64,000 nucleotides of DNA from Moniliella sp. 'wahieum' (lineage: Eukaryota > Basidiomycota > Moniliellomycetes > Moniliellales > Moniliellaceae), in contig RSEE01000007.1 of assembly GCA_003971905.1 (NCBI GenBank), positions 806,001 through 870,000 on the forward strand, read 5' to 3'. The notes under the pieces were generated by a model. That model was not told the origin of the DNA and ran no database searches. It saw only the letters and a list, made by a program, of their open reading frames with translations. Shown here piece by piece: positions 43,053 through 53,283 of this stretch (positions are counted from its first letter, which is position 1; the number at the start of each line of letters is the position of its first letter). The position numbers and the translations under genes are program-made.

Positions 43053-44719
43053 TTAGATCAGCATCGAGGGCAAGTCCTCCAGGTAGTTCTTGAGCTTGAC
43101 GAGGAAGGTGACCGCTTCACGGCCGTCGAGGAGACGGTGGTCGTACGTCAGGGCGACGACCATGATGGGGCGAATTTCCACCTTGCCATTGACCACCACG
43201 GGTTTCTCCTTGATACCGTGCATGCCCAAGATGGCCGCGCCGGGCAGGTTGAGGATGGGCGTGCCAAACAGCGACCCAAACACACCCCCGTTCGAGATGG
43301 TAAACGTGCCGCCCTGCATGTCCTCCAGGGTCAACTTGCCGTCGCGGGCCTTGGTGCCCAGCGCAGCGATCGCCGCCTCAATCTCCACCAGCGACATGGA
43401 CTCAATGTTGCGCACGACCGGGGTGACGAGACCCTTGGGCGTCGACACGGCAACGGCCAAGTCAACATAATCGTGGTACGCAATCGTGTCGCCCAGACCA
43501 GGGCCCTCGATCTGCGCGTTGGCAGCCGGGATCTCCTTGAGCGCCAGCGCCGACGCCTTGGAGAAGGCACTCATGAAGCCAAGCTTGACGCCAGTCGCCT
43601 TCAACACGGCGTCCTTGTGGCGTGCACGGAAGGCCATCAGGCCGCTCATGTCAATTTCATTGAACGTCGTCAAGCTGGCCGCCGTGTTTTGCGACTGCTT
43701 CAACCGTTCCGCAATGCGCAGACGCATCCGGTTCATCTTGACCCGGTGCACGGCACGGCTGCCAGCCACGGGCTTCTCCTCCACAGGAGCAGGCGCAGCA
43801 TCCTTCTTGGGCGCAGGGCCGCCGGTTTGGAAGGCGCAGCAGGCGCAGGCGTGGGGGCTGCGGAGGGGGCAGGAGCAGAAGGAGTAGGGGCGCTGGCCGC
43901 AGGCGCGGGAGCGGCAGCAGCGGGTGCCCCGCCAGCAGGCGCGTCCGCGGGCTGGATCTTGAACAGCGGGTGTTCCACCTCGACCGTGTCGCCCTCCTTG
44001 GCCAGGGTTTCTTGCACAAAGCCACTCACAGGTGCATTGACGCTCACATCAATCTTGTCCGTCTCGATGCTGGCCACCTCATCGCCCTCCTTGACGTACT
44101 CACCAGGTTGCTTGAGCCACTGCTTCAGCGTGCCTTCCGTGATGGACTCGGCGAGCGAGGGAACGTTGACGGTCTGCACAGGGCCCGTAGCCTTGCCCTC
44201 GCTCGCGCCCGAAGGTGCCGGGGCAGCAGGAGCAGGCGAAGCAGCGGGCGGCTCGGCAGCCTGGGGGGCAGGGGCAGCAGCGCCGCCGGAAGGAGGAGGA
44301 CCGGGCTCAATGATGGCAATTTCGTGGCCGACTTCAATGTTGTCATCGGGGTTGGCCAGCGTCTTGGTCAAAATGCCGCTGACGGGCGCATTGATGCTCA
44401 CGTCAATCTTGTCCGTCTCGACACTGGCGATCTCCTCGCCCTCCTGGACATACTCGCCGGGCTGCTTGAGCCACTGCTTGAGCGTGCCCTCGGTGATGGA
44501 CTCGGCGAGCTCGGGGACCTTGACCGAGTCGAGCGCATACGCAGACGAGTGGAGGCCACGCAGGGCCAGGGGCGTAGCGGCGGGCGGACGAGCGCACCAC
44601 GAGGCGCGGCGGCCAGGCTCAGCGCACGGGCGGCGGGGGAGGGGGGCGCGGGGGAGGATGCGGGGGCGGGCCGCAAGGACGCGGGGAGCGGAGGGGCGGA
44701 GCAGGCGAGGCGCAAGCAT
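43053..44719 (-). CDS. KGD2: dihydrolipoamide succinyltransferase (E2o) with two lipoyl domains
   Basis: E2 core of the mitochondrial 2-oxoglutarate dehydrogenase complex, transferring succinyl groups from lipoyl-lysine to CoA. ATG 44719 gives an Arg/Ala-rich presequence of about 60 residues ending [10 protein letters not shown]. Lipoyl domain 1 spans about residues 66-138 (lipoyl Lys104 in ETDKIDV) and lipoyl domain 2 about 185-256 (Lys222 in ETDKIDV); both start with V(K/N)[16 protein letters not shown]. Ala/Pro linkers follow each. After a single-base break near 43815 the catalytic domain reads [75 protein letters not shown] and the catalytic [15 protein letters not shown], ending [13 protein letters not shown]. 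No E3-binding domain is seen, as expected for eukaryotic E2o. Family members normally have a single lipoyl domain. Confidence 0.95.
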
Positions 44720-45487
44720 GGCGGCGACGCGGAGGGGAGCAGCGGTGGTTGGCAGAGCCAGGAGGTGGAGGTGGCTGGCTGCCCAGAAGGTTGCCCAGCG
44801 CTGCACAGACCCAGCCAGCCACCGCCCACCGACGTCATCGATCGCTCATCCGCACCGCGCTGGCACCGCGCCGGTCTGTCGGGCGGCACGTGGCAGCCCT
44901 GCACCCCTGGGTGCAGTGGATGCGCACGCTGGTGCTGAGCGCTGACGCGCTGACGGCAGCGCTGCGCTTGCCTCCGCCTGACTAATTGCCCGTGACCACC
45001 CGCGGCACACTGCCTCTCCGTCGCGCTCCCGCCTATAATCTTCCGCCGCCGCACACCGCTTGCAGCCGCTCCCGGGCCCCTCCGACAGCTCGCCGCATTC
45101 CGCCCAGCCTGTTCCGCCGCCGCACGTCTCCGTGCTTACGTTTCCAGCTGCAAGGAGTGGGCGCATGCATGCCGGCCCAGTCCAGCTCATCGATCATCCG
45201 CACCGACGAGTGGGCGCCGCTGTTGCAATGTTCACGCCATGCGCGGAGAAGTGTGGGTGGCCGTGGAGAATTATCGCTGCGGAGGAAGCAACGCCGATGG
45301 GCGGACATGCGCACAGACTGCCCCTGAGCCTGTCGTCGCGTTCACGTTTCGCCGCGTAGTCAAGCGGACTTGGCTGGGCCCACACACACAGGTGCCGCCG
45401 GCAGCAGCCCCTCCCTCCCTGTCTCTCCACCACCACCAACCACTACCTTCCTCCCCTCCCTCCCCTGTTGTCTTTGTTGTTCCCGCC
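44720..45487. promoter_or_regulatory. divergent promoter region, KGD2 / LEU2
   Basis: The 768-bp spacer between two divergent mitochondrial or biosynthetic genes. No Leu3-like CCGGNNCCGG site is evident. Pyrimidine-rich DNA (45380-45480) directly precedes the LEU2 start. Confidence 0.5.
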
Positions 45488-46679
45488 ATGTCCAAGACGT
45501 TCAGCATTGCTGTTCTTCCGGCGACGGCATCGGGCCCGAAATCGTGGCCGAGGCCAGCCGCATCCTCGAGCTCGTTGCGTCCAAGAGCGACTTTGACCTC
45601 AAGCTCACCTCCTACGACTTTGGCGGCCGCCATCGACTCGTCCGGCGACTTACCCCACCAAGACGCGCGAGGCATGCAAGGTTGCTGACGCCATTCTGCT
45701 TGGTACGCCTTTCCCCTCCTTGTTTTTCTCTCCTTTCTCCCCCTCCCTCCCCTAACAACCCACGTGAAATCCAGGTGCCGTTGGCGGGCCCAAGGGGCGT
45801 GGGCAAGGTGCGCCCGAGCAAGGCTTGCTAGCCATCCGCAAGGAACTTGACCTCTACGCCAACATTCGTCCGGCCTCCTTCATCTCGGACTCGCTTGTGG
45901 AGCACTCGCCGTTGCGCCCTGAGATTGTTCGTGGCACGGACGTGATGTGGTGCGGGAGCTGGTCAAGGGCTTGTACTTTGGCTCGCGTACCGAGGCGGAC
46001 CTGTCGAGGGTAGCAAGGGGAAGCGGTGGACCAGATGGTGTACGACCGGGCGGACGTGGAACGGATCACGCGCCTGGCTGCCTACTTGGCCCTCCAGCAC
46101 AACCCCCCGCTGCCTATTCACTCGATTGACAAGGCCAATGTGCTGGCCACCAGCCGGCTGTGGCGTAAGGTCGTCACAGACACGCTCGAGAAGGAGTTTG
46201 GGGACAAGAACATTCCCCTCGACCATCACCTGGTTGACAGTGCTGCGATGCTGATGGTGAGCAACCCTCGCAAGCTCAATGGCATTCTCCTTACCGAGAA
46301 CATGTTTGGCGACATTCTCTCGGACGAATCCAGTGTCCTGCCCGGCTCGTTGGGGCTGCTGCCTTCTGGCTCTCTGTCTGCCCTGCCCGACGGCAAGAAC
46401 CGGTGCAATGGCATCTACGAGCCCATCCATGGTTCGGCGCCCGACATTGCCGGGAAAGGGATTGCCAACCCCATTGGGACCATCTTGTCGGCCGCGCTTT
46501 TGCTCCGCTGGTCTCTTGCCCAGCCGGCCGCAGCAGAGAAGGTGGAGGCCGCGGTGCGCAAGGTGCTGGATGCTCCGGAGATTGGCGGGCGCGGCCTGCG
46601 GACACGCGACTTGGGTGGCCAAACGTCGACCAAGGAGATGGGCCAGGCGATCTACGAGGAGTTGGAGAAGCTGCTGTAA
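45488..46679 (+). CDS. LEU2: 3-isopropylmalate dehydrogenase
   Basis: Third enzyme of leucine biosynthesis, oxidatively decarboxylating 3-isopropylmalate with NAD+. ATG 45488 gives [10 protein letters not shown] and then, after a lost base near 45514, [19 protein letters not shown]. Further blocks are [16 protein letters not shown] (spliced), [18 protein letters not shown] (substrate arginines), [81 protein letters not shown] and [20 protein letters not shown] (NAD-binding). A 72-nt intron (45703-45774, GTACGC...CCAG) splits the Gly codon of LLGAVGG. Frame breaks also at about 45630, 45800, 45950 and 46010. Ends at 46679. Confidence 0.94.
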
Positions 46680-47395
46680 GCGCTTGCTGCTTGCCCGGGT
46701 GAAAAAATAAGTACATGTATTGCATTTTCCAGCGCATCTTCTTTCACATTGGGGACGAGAGCCGGGCAGTTGCGGATGCATTAGGCCGTAGGGGAGAGAG
46801 CAAGTGGAGCTGCTAGCCATCTTGAGGCTGGAGTGCCAGTTGGTGCTGTGGTGGATGCAACGCTGAACATGAGTCGGTGAGATATTGCAAGAGAGTGGCT
46901 CGTGCGAGGCAGGGCACGACAAGAGACAAGGGGGGCCACGTGGGGAGTGGGATATGCATGGGGGCGCATTATTAATTGTCTAGTGGGTTCCCACGCGCAG
47001 ACGCTGGACGGGCAAGGCGGTGCTGGGAGCAGCGGGGGCCGCGCGAGGCCAGCAGAGAGCAGAGCGCGCGAGGGATGTTGGGCGGAGCAAGCGGAGCAAG
47101 CAAGCGCCGACGTGTCTTTTTGTCTTTTCAGATGCGGGCTACAAGGGCGTGATTGCCTCCACGTCGGCACGAGGCGGGACGGACGGGCGGATTGAACATT
47201 GCAAATTGAATTGTGGTTCCCAGGCCGCCGCTCCTCCTCCTCGCCCTCTGCTTCTGTCGCGTGGGGTGGGACGCTGGTGTTGCTTGCGCCCCCTCTGCTC
47301 CTCCTGGCCCGGCCCCTCTTCTCCCGCCTCGCCCTCCTCCCCGTCTCTCTCCCCACGCCGCGCCGGCCGCGGCCCCCTACTCCCTCCCGCCCCCG
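46680..47395. other. intergenic region
   Basis: Contains LEU2 3' sequence with GAAAAAATAAG near 46705, then the promoter side of the carrier gene, G-rich around 47000-47100. No gene recognised. Confidence 0.4.
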
Positions 47396-49624
47396 ATGGC
47401 CCCGGACGACGACGGCTTCACCGCCGTGCGCGCACAGGAGGCGCCCCAGGCACGTCTCCTGCGCCTCGCCGGTCTGTTCGACAAGTTGACCGATGCCGCG
47501 CGCGACGAGGCGTTTGCTGCCGGCCGCGCCAAGGATGCCTGGACGCGCACCGCCATCGCTGCCCAGGCCGGCACCGCTGCCCCGGCGCCTTTGCCCGGGT
47601 ACGCCCCCGCGGCCGATGGCCGTGCGGGGCCGCCGACCCATGCGCCCGACGAGGCGCGGCCCCAGTATGCGCGCGAACTTGGCCCAGTGCCAGCCCGATC
47701 CGCCGTCTTCCCATCCCAAGGGGACAGGCGACTACGGCGAGTACGGGCTGGATCGACGCTGTCGCATGCGGCGGCGATGTGGCGGCGGTACATGTACCCC
47801 CCGCATCGCCTGCTTCTGCCTCCTCCTCCCCTGCCCCCCGCCTGCCTCGCCCGCGCCCGAAGGCACCGCACACCATTACCCCCGCTCGGGCCAGAGAATG
47901 GATACCCCGGGTCGCACGTCTTTGGCCTGCTCCCACCGCCTCCGTCCCCGCCCTTGTCGACCAGCAGCGACGACCGCACCCGACAACGGCAGCTCGAGTG
48001 TGCACGCCTTCCTGCGCTATGCGGCGCTGAAGAGCGAGAGCTGTACAGCGTTTTTCGACATTTGGACCAGGACCGCGAGGCCGACTGACTGTGCGCGAGG
48101 TGGAAGCTGCCTTGGCCCGCAGACATTACCCTCTCGACACCCAGCTGCAGACTTTATTGCTCGCTCAGCAGCAGTCGCAACTGGCACGCGCACCTCACTG
48201 GGGATGCGGTGCCCCCCAGCCAGGCGAGGGCGACACCCTGGTCCGACAGCGTATGTGACCTGGCCTGAATTTCGGGACTACCTGTTACTCTTGCCGCGCA
48301 CGCCGAGTGTGCCCGAGATTGTGCGGTTCTACCAAGCGCGCAAGGTCTATGGCCTGTTCCGGCGCGAGAGTGGCATTTTCCGTGACTTGGCCTCGGGCAG
48401 CTGGGCGCACAGTTACTACCACTTTACCGCGCATGAACGCGGCGGCGCCGGTGTGACGGCCGATGGCGATTCGGATGTGACGGGCAACTTGGACGATGCG
48501 ACACGCAAGTTCAAGCCCAAACGACCCGAACCTGACTCGGACACCACCGAGACGCCCGTTGCTGAGCTGATGGATGACGAGGCGCTGGACGAAGAACAGC
48601 TGGAAGAGGAGGGAAGCATCCTCCCGGGCGGGGTGGCGATCAAGTATCTTCTCGCTGGCGGCATTGCCGGTGGCATTTCCCGTACTGCCACGGCCCCCTT
48701 TGATCGGCTCAAGGTGTACCTGATTACCCAGAGTACCGCCGTACCCAACGGTAAGAAGGCCATGCGGGACGAATGATGGAGGCGGCTCGGACGCTGTACG
48801 TCAAAGGCGGTGGCCTGCGTTCGTTTTGGGTCGGCAATGGCCTGAACGTCGTCAAGATCTTCCCCGAATCGGCAATCAAGTTCTTCTCGTACGAATCGAT
48901 CAAACGCGTCTTTGCTCAACAAGTTGATCACGTCTCGGACCCACGTGACATTTCCCCGCGCTCCCGTTTCATCTCGGGTGGTCTGGCCGGGATCACGGCC
49001 CAACTTTGTACGTCCGCCCTCTTGAGCGCCAGGGGGTTTTGCGTGCTGCGGACATGGACTGACCTGACCGATTTATTGCATTGCCTCCCTAGCCATCTAC
49101 CCCGTCGAGACCGTCAAGACGGTGATGATGAGTTCCTCCTACAATGGCCGTGGAGACGGGGGTCGACGAGCATGGCTGTTGTCCAGACCGTGCGCTCCAT
49201 CTACGCCAAAGGAGGTGTGCGGGGCTTCTATCGTGGTCTACCCGCTGGGCTGGTGGGCGTGTTCCCCTACAGTGCGATCGATATGTCGACGTTTGAAGGT
49301 GCCAAGCTGGCCTACTTGCAGGCGGCCGGCCGGAGCGACATGCCCGTGTACGCAACGCTGATGATTGGCTCCTTTAGTGGCTCGGCTGGGGCCATCACGG
49401 TCTACCCGCTCAACTTGGTCCGCACCCGTCTCCAGGCCAGTGGCACGCCCGCCCATCCTTATATCTACCATGGCTTTGTCGATGCCTTTCGCCAGACGTA
49501 TGTGCGCGAAGGGATCCGAGGCTTCTATGGCGGCCTGGGCCCAACCTTGGCCAAGGTCATTCCGGCCGTGTCGATTTCGTACACGGTGTATGAGCAGAGC
49601 AAAAAGCTGTTGGGCGTGCTCTAA
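47396..49624 (+). CDS. SAL1: EF-hand mitochondrial carrier, SCaMC/Sal1-like
   Basis: Member of the mitochondrial carrier family with an N-terminal calcium-sensing part, like yeast Sal1 and animal SCaMCs (ATP-Mg/phosphate exchange). ATG 47396 leads a long Pro/Ala/Arg-rich N-terminus with helical RLLRLAGLFDKLTDAARDEA. Near 48070 an EF-hand-like loop DQDR(x)GRLTVREVE spans a one-base break, followed by PEFRDYLLLLPRTPSVPEIV. Three carrier repeats follow. The first has YLLAGGIAGGISRTATAPFD with RLKVYL, SFWVGNGLNVVKIFPESAIK and FFSYESIKRVF. The second has FISGGLAGITAQL joined by an 85-nt intron (49008-49092) to AIYPVETVKT, then GFYRGLPAGLVGVFPYSAID. The third has SGSAGAITVYPLNLVRTRLQ and GFYGGLGPTLAKVIPAVSIS. 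The PxD/ExxK/R signatures are present. Breaks occur near 48075, 48250, 48770 and 49150. Confidence 0.9.
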
Positions 49625-50336
49625 CACACCCCTCGGCTTCACCCCCTCCGTTCCTCGTTACCTAAGATCAAAGAATCCGAGTTGGCTGTTGTTTGCTTGC
49701 TTGCCTGTTTGTCTGTTTGTTTGTGTTGGCGCTGGCCACCTGGTTTGACCATCTTTCTCGACCGGGTTCGGGTTCATCGACCCATGCCTGCCCTCCTTCC
49801 ACACACCACCCGTCTACCCCTATGCACCCGCCCGTTCTTGATCCATCCCCGCATCCCATCACAACCATTGAGCTTGTTGCGCATGGGCAGACCGGTCCCT
49901 TACCACTTCAGATAGGACACAGTCCACCAGCAAGGAAGCTCGTCGACTGGGTAACCTATGGGGAGGGGGAGAGAAACTGGCTGATACGCCACAAAAAGTA
50001 AGGAGAAAGGGAACAAGTACGTTACGTGCGAAATCAACAGGCACAGAAGAAAATGGCAAGGGCAGCGGGGGAGAAATAAGGGGGCAAGAGGAGGGAGAGG
50101 GGGCTTGGACACAAGATCGAAATCAAGATAGGGTCAAAGCCTGCGCCTCAGGCCGCTGGCCATCGGTGTGGTCGTAGGATCGTGCAGCGAGGCTGCCACA
50201 GCGCACTTTGACGTGCGCCATGGCCCGGCGGGCAAAAAAAGGGATACAGTAGGAGAGGAAGAGGGACATACGGAGATGATATCGCAGGGTGAAAGGGGAG
50301 GAGAGGAGAGGAGAGGAGAGATGGGAAGCTTGGACT
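49625..50336. other. convergent spacer with simple repeats
   Basis: Holds 3' ends of the carrier and YOP1 genes. Contains a TTTG/CTTG simple-repeat stretch (49688-49727) and a GGAGA pentamer array at 50297-50320. No gene recognised. Confidence 0.5.
50297..50320. repeat. GGAGA pentamer tandem array
   Basis: Nearly five consecutive GGAGA units in a G/A-rich context just downstream of YOP1. Confidence 0.8.
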
Positions 50337-51017
50337 TTAGGCCGCCACTTTCTTAGGGAAGAAGACAGGAGTGTAGACCTTAAGGTAGAGCAGCTTGGCG
50401 CCCTGCGTCTGCGGCAGCTGCAGCCAGAGGAGGAAGAGAGTCTTCAAGGTATAGTAGGACGGGATCCAGTAGAGCAACACGGGGAGAAGGACTCGAGGAT
50501 GGTGAGGAAGCCGTACGAGACCCAGTACATGGTCCTACATGCCGCTGTTAGTATCGTGTCCAGAGCACCAAGGAGCGACAAAAGCATCAAGTACGTACCA
50601 CTGCTTGTCGTCGTCAGTGCCCGGCGTCTCGAGGGCACGGAGGGAGAGGTAGGTGGGCAGCGCCACGCCAACAAAGTTGGTCAGGAACGTGGCGGCAATG
50701 TTGAAGAAGATGGCGGTGGTCACAATGACAAAGAGACCGATGGTGCCCCATGCCTTGGGGACATGGGTCAGCTGCTCGGCCTTGACGAGCGCGGGGTACT
50801 GGGCCAGCTGGGACGGGAGCCGAGGTCAGAAGCAGATCGAGACAGGCACAGCGGGGACAGAGGACGAGGGAGCTGCAGCTGCAGCCCACGGCGTACGTAC
50901 CTCCTTGTCAATCTGGGCAATGTAGTAGTTGATCTTGGCGTGCACGCTCTTGACCTGGGGAGGAACATTGACGTTGCGCAGGCCCTGGAGCTGGGGGGGG
51001 AGCTGGAACGACGACAT
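50337..51017 (-). CDS. YOP1: Yop1/REEP5-type ER-shaping protein
   Basis: TB2/DP1/HVA22-family reticulon-like protein that curves tubular ER membranes. Exon 1 from ATG 51017 reads MSSFQLPPQLQGLRNVNVPP then VKSVHAKINYYIAQIDKE. An 83-nt intron (50818-50900) leads to LAQYPALVKAEQLTHVPK with GTIGLFVIVTTAIFFNIAAT, NFVGVALPTYLSLRALETPG and DDDKQW. A 64-nt intron (50535-50598, donor GTACGT) leads to TMYWVSYGFLTILESFS, then after a base change near 50480 sequence equivalent to LLYWIPSYYTLKTLFLLW. The protein ends VYTPVFFPKKVAA at 50337. Hairpin membrane segments and the WxxYG/E signature fit the family; length about 175 residues. Confidence 0.92.
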
Positions 51018-51769
51018 GGCGAGCGCAGCGGATGGAGGAGAGGTGGTGGGGCGGTGCTGGGTCGCGCGACGAGGTGCGCTCCCGCCAGCGCCCGCTGGAC
51101 GCAGCACCGCACCTGCCCACGGCATGTGTGAGATTACACAGGGCCGCACAGGGGCAGTGCACACCCCTCAGGAGCGCCATGGCAGCGTCAATGTGGGACG
51201 CCGCTTGTGGCACGGCGCCGGTGTGGGTGAGAGGGCTGCGCGGCTGGTGCCCCGACACCGCATGGCGCCAGTCTCCTGGTCCCTGAAACGTTTCCATCGC
51301 ACGGCGGGGCCACAGGCGCCCGCCCGGTTCCAGGTGCGCTGGAAACGCCTCCTATTCCTGGACGATTGAACGGTGATTGATTATTGATTCTGCGAACCAG
51401 CCGGGTTTGGTCGGGCTCGGCGGGGGAGCTTGGTGCCGACTTGGCATAGGTTACCTAGCCACCATTAATATTCAGCTTGCCCGCTTGGATTGTGCTACAC
51501 CGGTAACCCTCTCCAATAAGCACACGTATGTCATTGCGACCCACACTACCCGTGCGGCCCTCGGAAATACCATGCACTGTGGAATTTGGCTCGCTGGCAG
51601 CGAGTCCCGTACCCATATACGTCAGTAGTCCCCCAAGGCCGACCTGGGCAAGGACGAGCGAATAAAGGCATTGCGGGTATGAAGCATGAAGCAACAGAAC
51701 ATCCGTACAAAGCGGGAAAAGCCTATCGGGGTGGCACAAGACAGATTTGTTGGGCGGGACTACTTGGGG
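51018..51769. other. spacer between YOP1 promoter and ERD2 3' end
   Basis: Includes the YOP1 promoter. No coding evidence, although the minus strand is loosely open near 51455-51770 beyond the ERD2 stop. Confidence 0.45.
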
Positions 51770-52615
51770 TTGCAACGCAGAACGACGGGCAGGGGCGCCG
51801 GCACGAGTTCGGGTCCATTTCCGCAGGCCAGCTCGAACTTTGGCTGAAGCACCTTGGTAAAGCAGCCTTGCGACAAAGTCAGAGCCGAAGCAGTAAGGGG
51901 GGCAGCGATGGATACATACTGTGGAAAAAGTCGTCGGCGTAGAGGGCGGTCTGGACCAGGCCGGCGATGAAGCCGTAGGTATTAAAATCAGCTGTGCCGT
52001 GGAAGATGAGAATGTAAAGCCAGTTGGGCAAGTACAGCGCCCTCTGTAGGCACCCAGTGCAAAGATGCAACGTGTGGTGATTGTCTCGGCCTCGCCCGTG
52101 CGCTGCAACAAGAAGAACTGGGGTAGGATGGCGACAGCCTCGAGGAAGATTGAGAAGGACCAAAGGATCGAAGTCGGTGTGAGTTCGGGATGGAAGATGA
52201 GACGCAGAACGGCAGAGGGTCCAATGAGATATGATAGTGGCAAGCTGTCAAGAGAAGGGTTGTGGGTTCGCCTGAGGGCCCAAAAAAAGATGGTGCCAGG
52301 TCAGAAGAGTATACACTACAGTACAGCCCAGACAGCTCACGTACCGCGGTACTTTTGACCTGAATCAGGTAGAGGATGGCAGCGGACGACCCGATAAAGA
52401 AGAGTTTCATGCACACCAGATAAATGGTGAACGTCCATCCAAAGGGCGAAGTACTGAAGAGGTCGAGGCAGCAGCGAGTGACAAAACGATAAAGTACAAC
52501 AGTTGGCTCTTGAAGCTGAGTCCACGCGTGATGTGGCGGGTGTGGATCGCGTAGAGCAGCAACGCAATGCTGGCGAAGTGGGAAAGATGGGCGGCAATTC
52601 GGAAAAGATGTTCAT
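51770..52615 (-). CDS. ERD2: ER lumen protein-retaining (K/HDEL) receptor
   Basis: Seven-helix Golgi receptor that returns HDEL/KDEL proteins to the ER. ATG 52615 gives MNIF and then, one base displaced, RIAAHLSHFASIALLLYAIH, SLKSQ-like LSFKSQLLYF, and after a break DLFSTSPFGWTFTIYLVCMK with LFFIGSSAAILYLIQVKST. An intron of roughly 75 nt follows (about 52275-52345). Next are PLSYLIGPSAVLRLIFHPEL, ILWSFSIFLEAVAILPQFFL, LQRTGEAETITTRCIFALG, YRALYLPNWLYILIFHGTAD and GLVQTALYADDFFH. A last intron (GTATGT donor near 51918) leads to FTKVLQPKFELACG and a stop at 51770. Breaks at about 52600, 52490 and 52045. All seven family segments are present in order. Confidence 0.9.
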
Positions 52616-53283
52616 GGCTGACAGTGCCCAGGACGACGGGCGAGGAACTGGGGCCGGCGCTTGCACACAGACGATCGTCGGCCCGCGACGGGGATGGGTT
52701 GTTTTGGAAGCGCACTTGTGGCCACATGCTCGTCCCTTCAGGTTGTGCCCACCCTCGAAAAGCTCATGATAATGGAGCGCGGCTACGCGCTAACGTCAGC
52801 TTGGCGTGGCGCTACCTAGCGCAACTCGCCCCCATCTTCACAACCAGTTGAAAGCCTCCGCCAGTTTCAACCTTTACTAGTTGTGACGAAAAAAACAGGA
52901 CGCAAGAGAGAGACCGATAACGATGAAGGTTTATTTATCGAAAGGGAGACAGGTGTCACCAGGCGGCACAGATGAGAGAGGCGTCAAGCTTCAAGAGACA
53001 AAATGAAGTGGACAGAGGGGGAAATATACTGATTGACACACGGCTAGAATCTCCAAGGGGGTGGGTTATGAGTAGAAAACGCTCTAAGCAGCCCGGGGGT
53101 ATGAGATGATGTATGTGCTGATGTGGATATAGGAGGGGAATAAACAATGCGGTTTTGAGAGTGGTGTAAGAGCCCGCAGAGAATTGTTGGCCGTGTGATG
53201 AAAATGTGAATCGTAAATGTGGGTAGGAGAAGAGTGTTTGCCTATATATGCTGCATCCGCACAGCGAGGCAAAGGACAATCAG
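52616..53283. other. spacer between ERD2 and the RSC1-like gene
   Basis: ERD2 promoter region plus 3' sequence of the next minus-strand gene. No gene recognised. Confidence 0.45.

Noticed and set aside
43137-44945. 602-codon open frame on the plus strand opposite KGD2
   Set aside because: It is antisense to a clear E2o gene, and its openness comes from GC-rich codon bias on the real strand. The translation is Ala/Gly/Arg/His-rich with no domain.
44720-45487. Leu3-type regulatory site upstream of LEU2
   Set aside because: I looked for CCG-N4-CGG palindromes of the expected form and found none convincing in a GC-rich background.
46781-47719. 312-codon minus-strand frame
   Set aside because: It overlaps the start of the carrier gene on the plus strand and shows only low-complexity Arg/Gly/Ser sequence.
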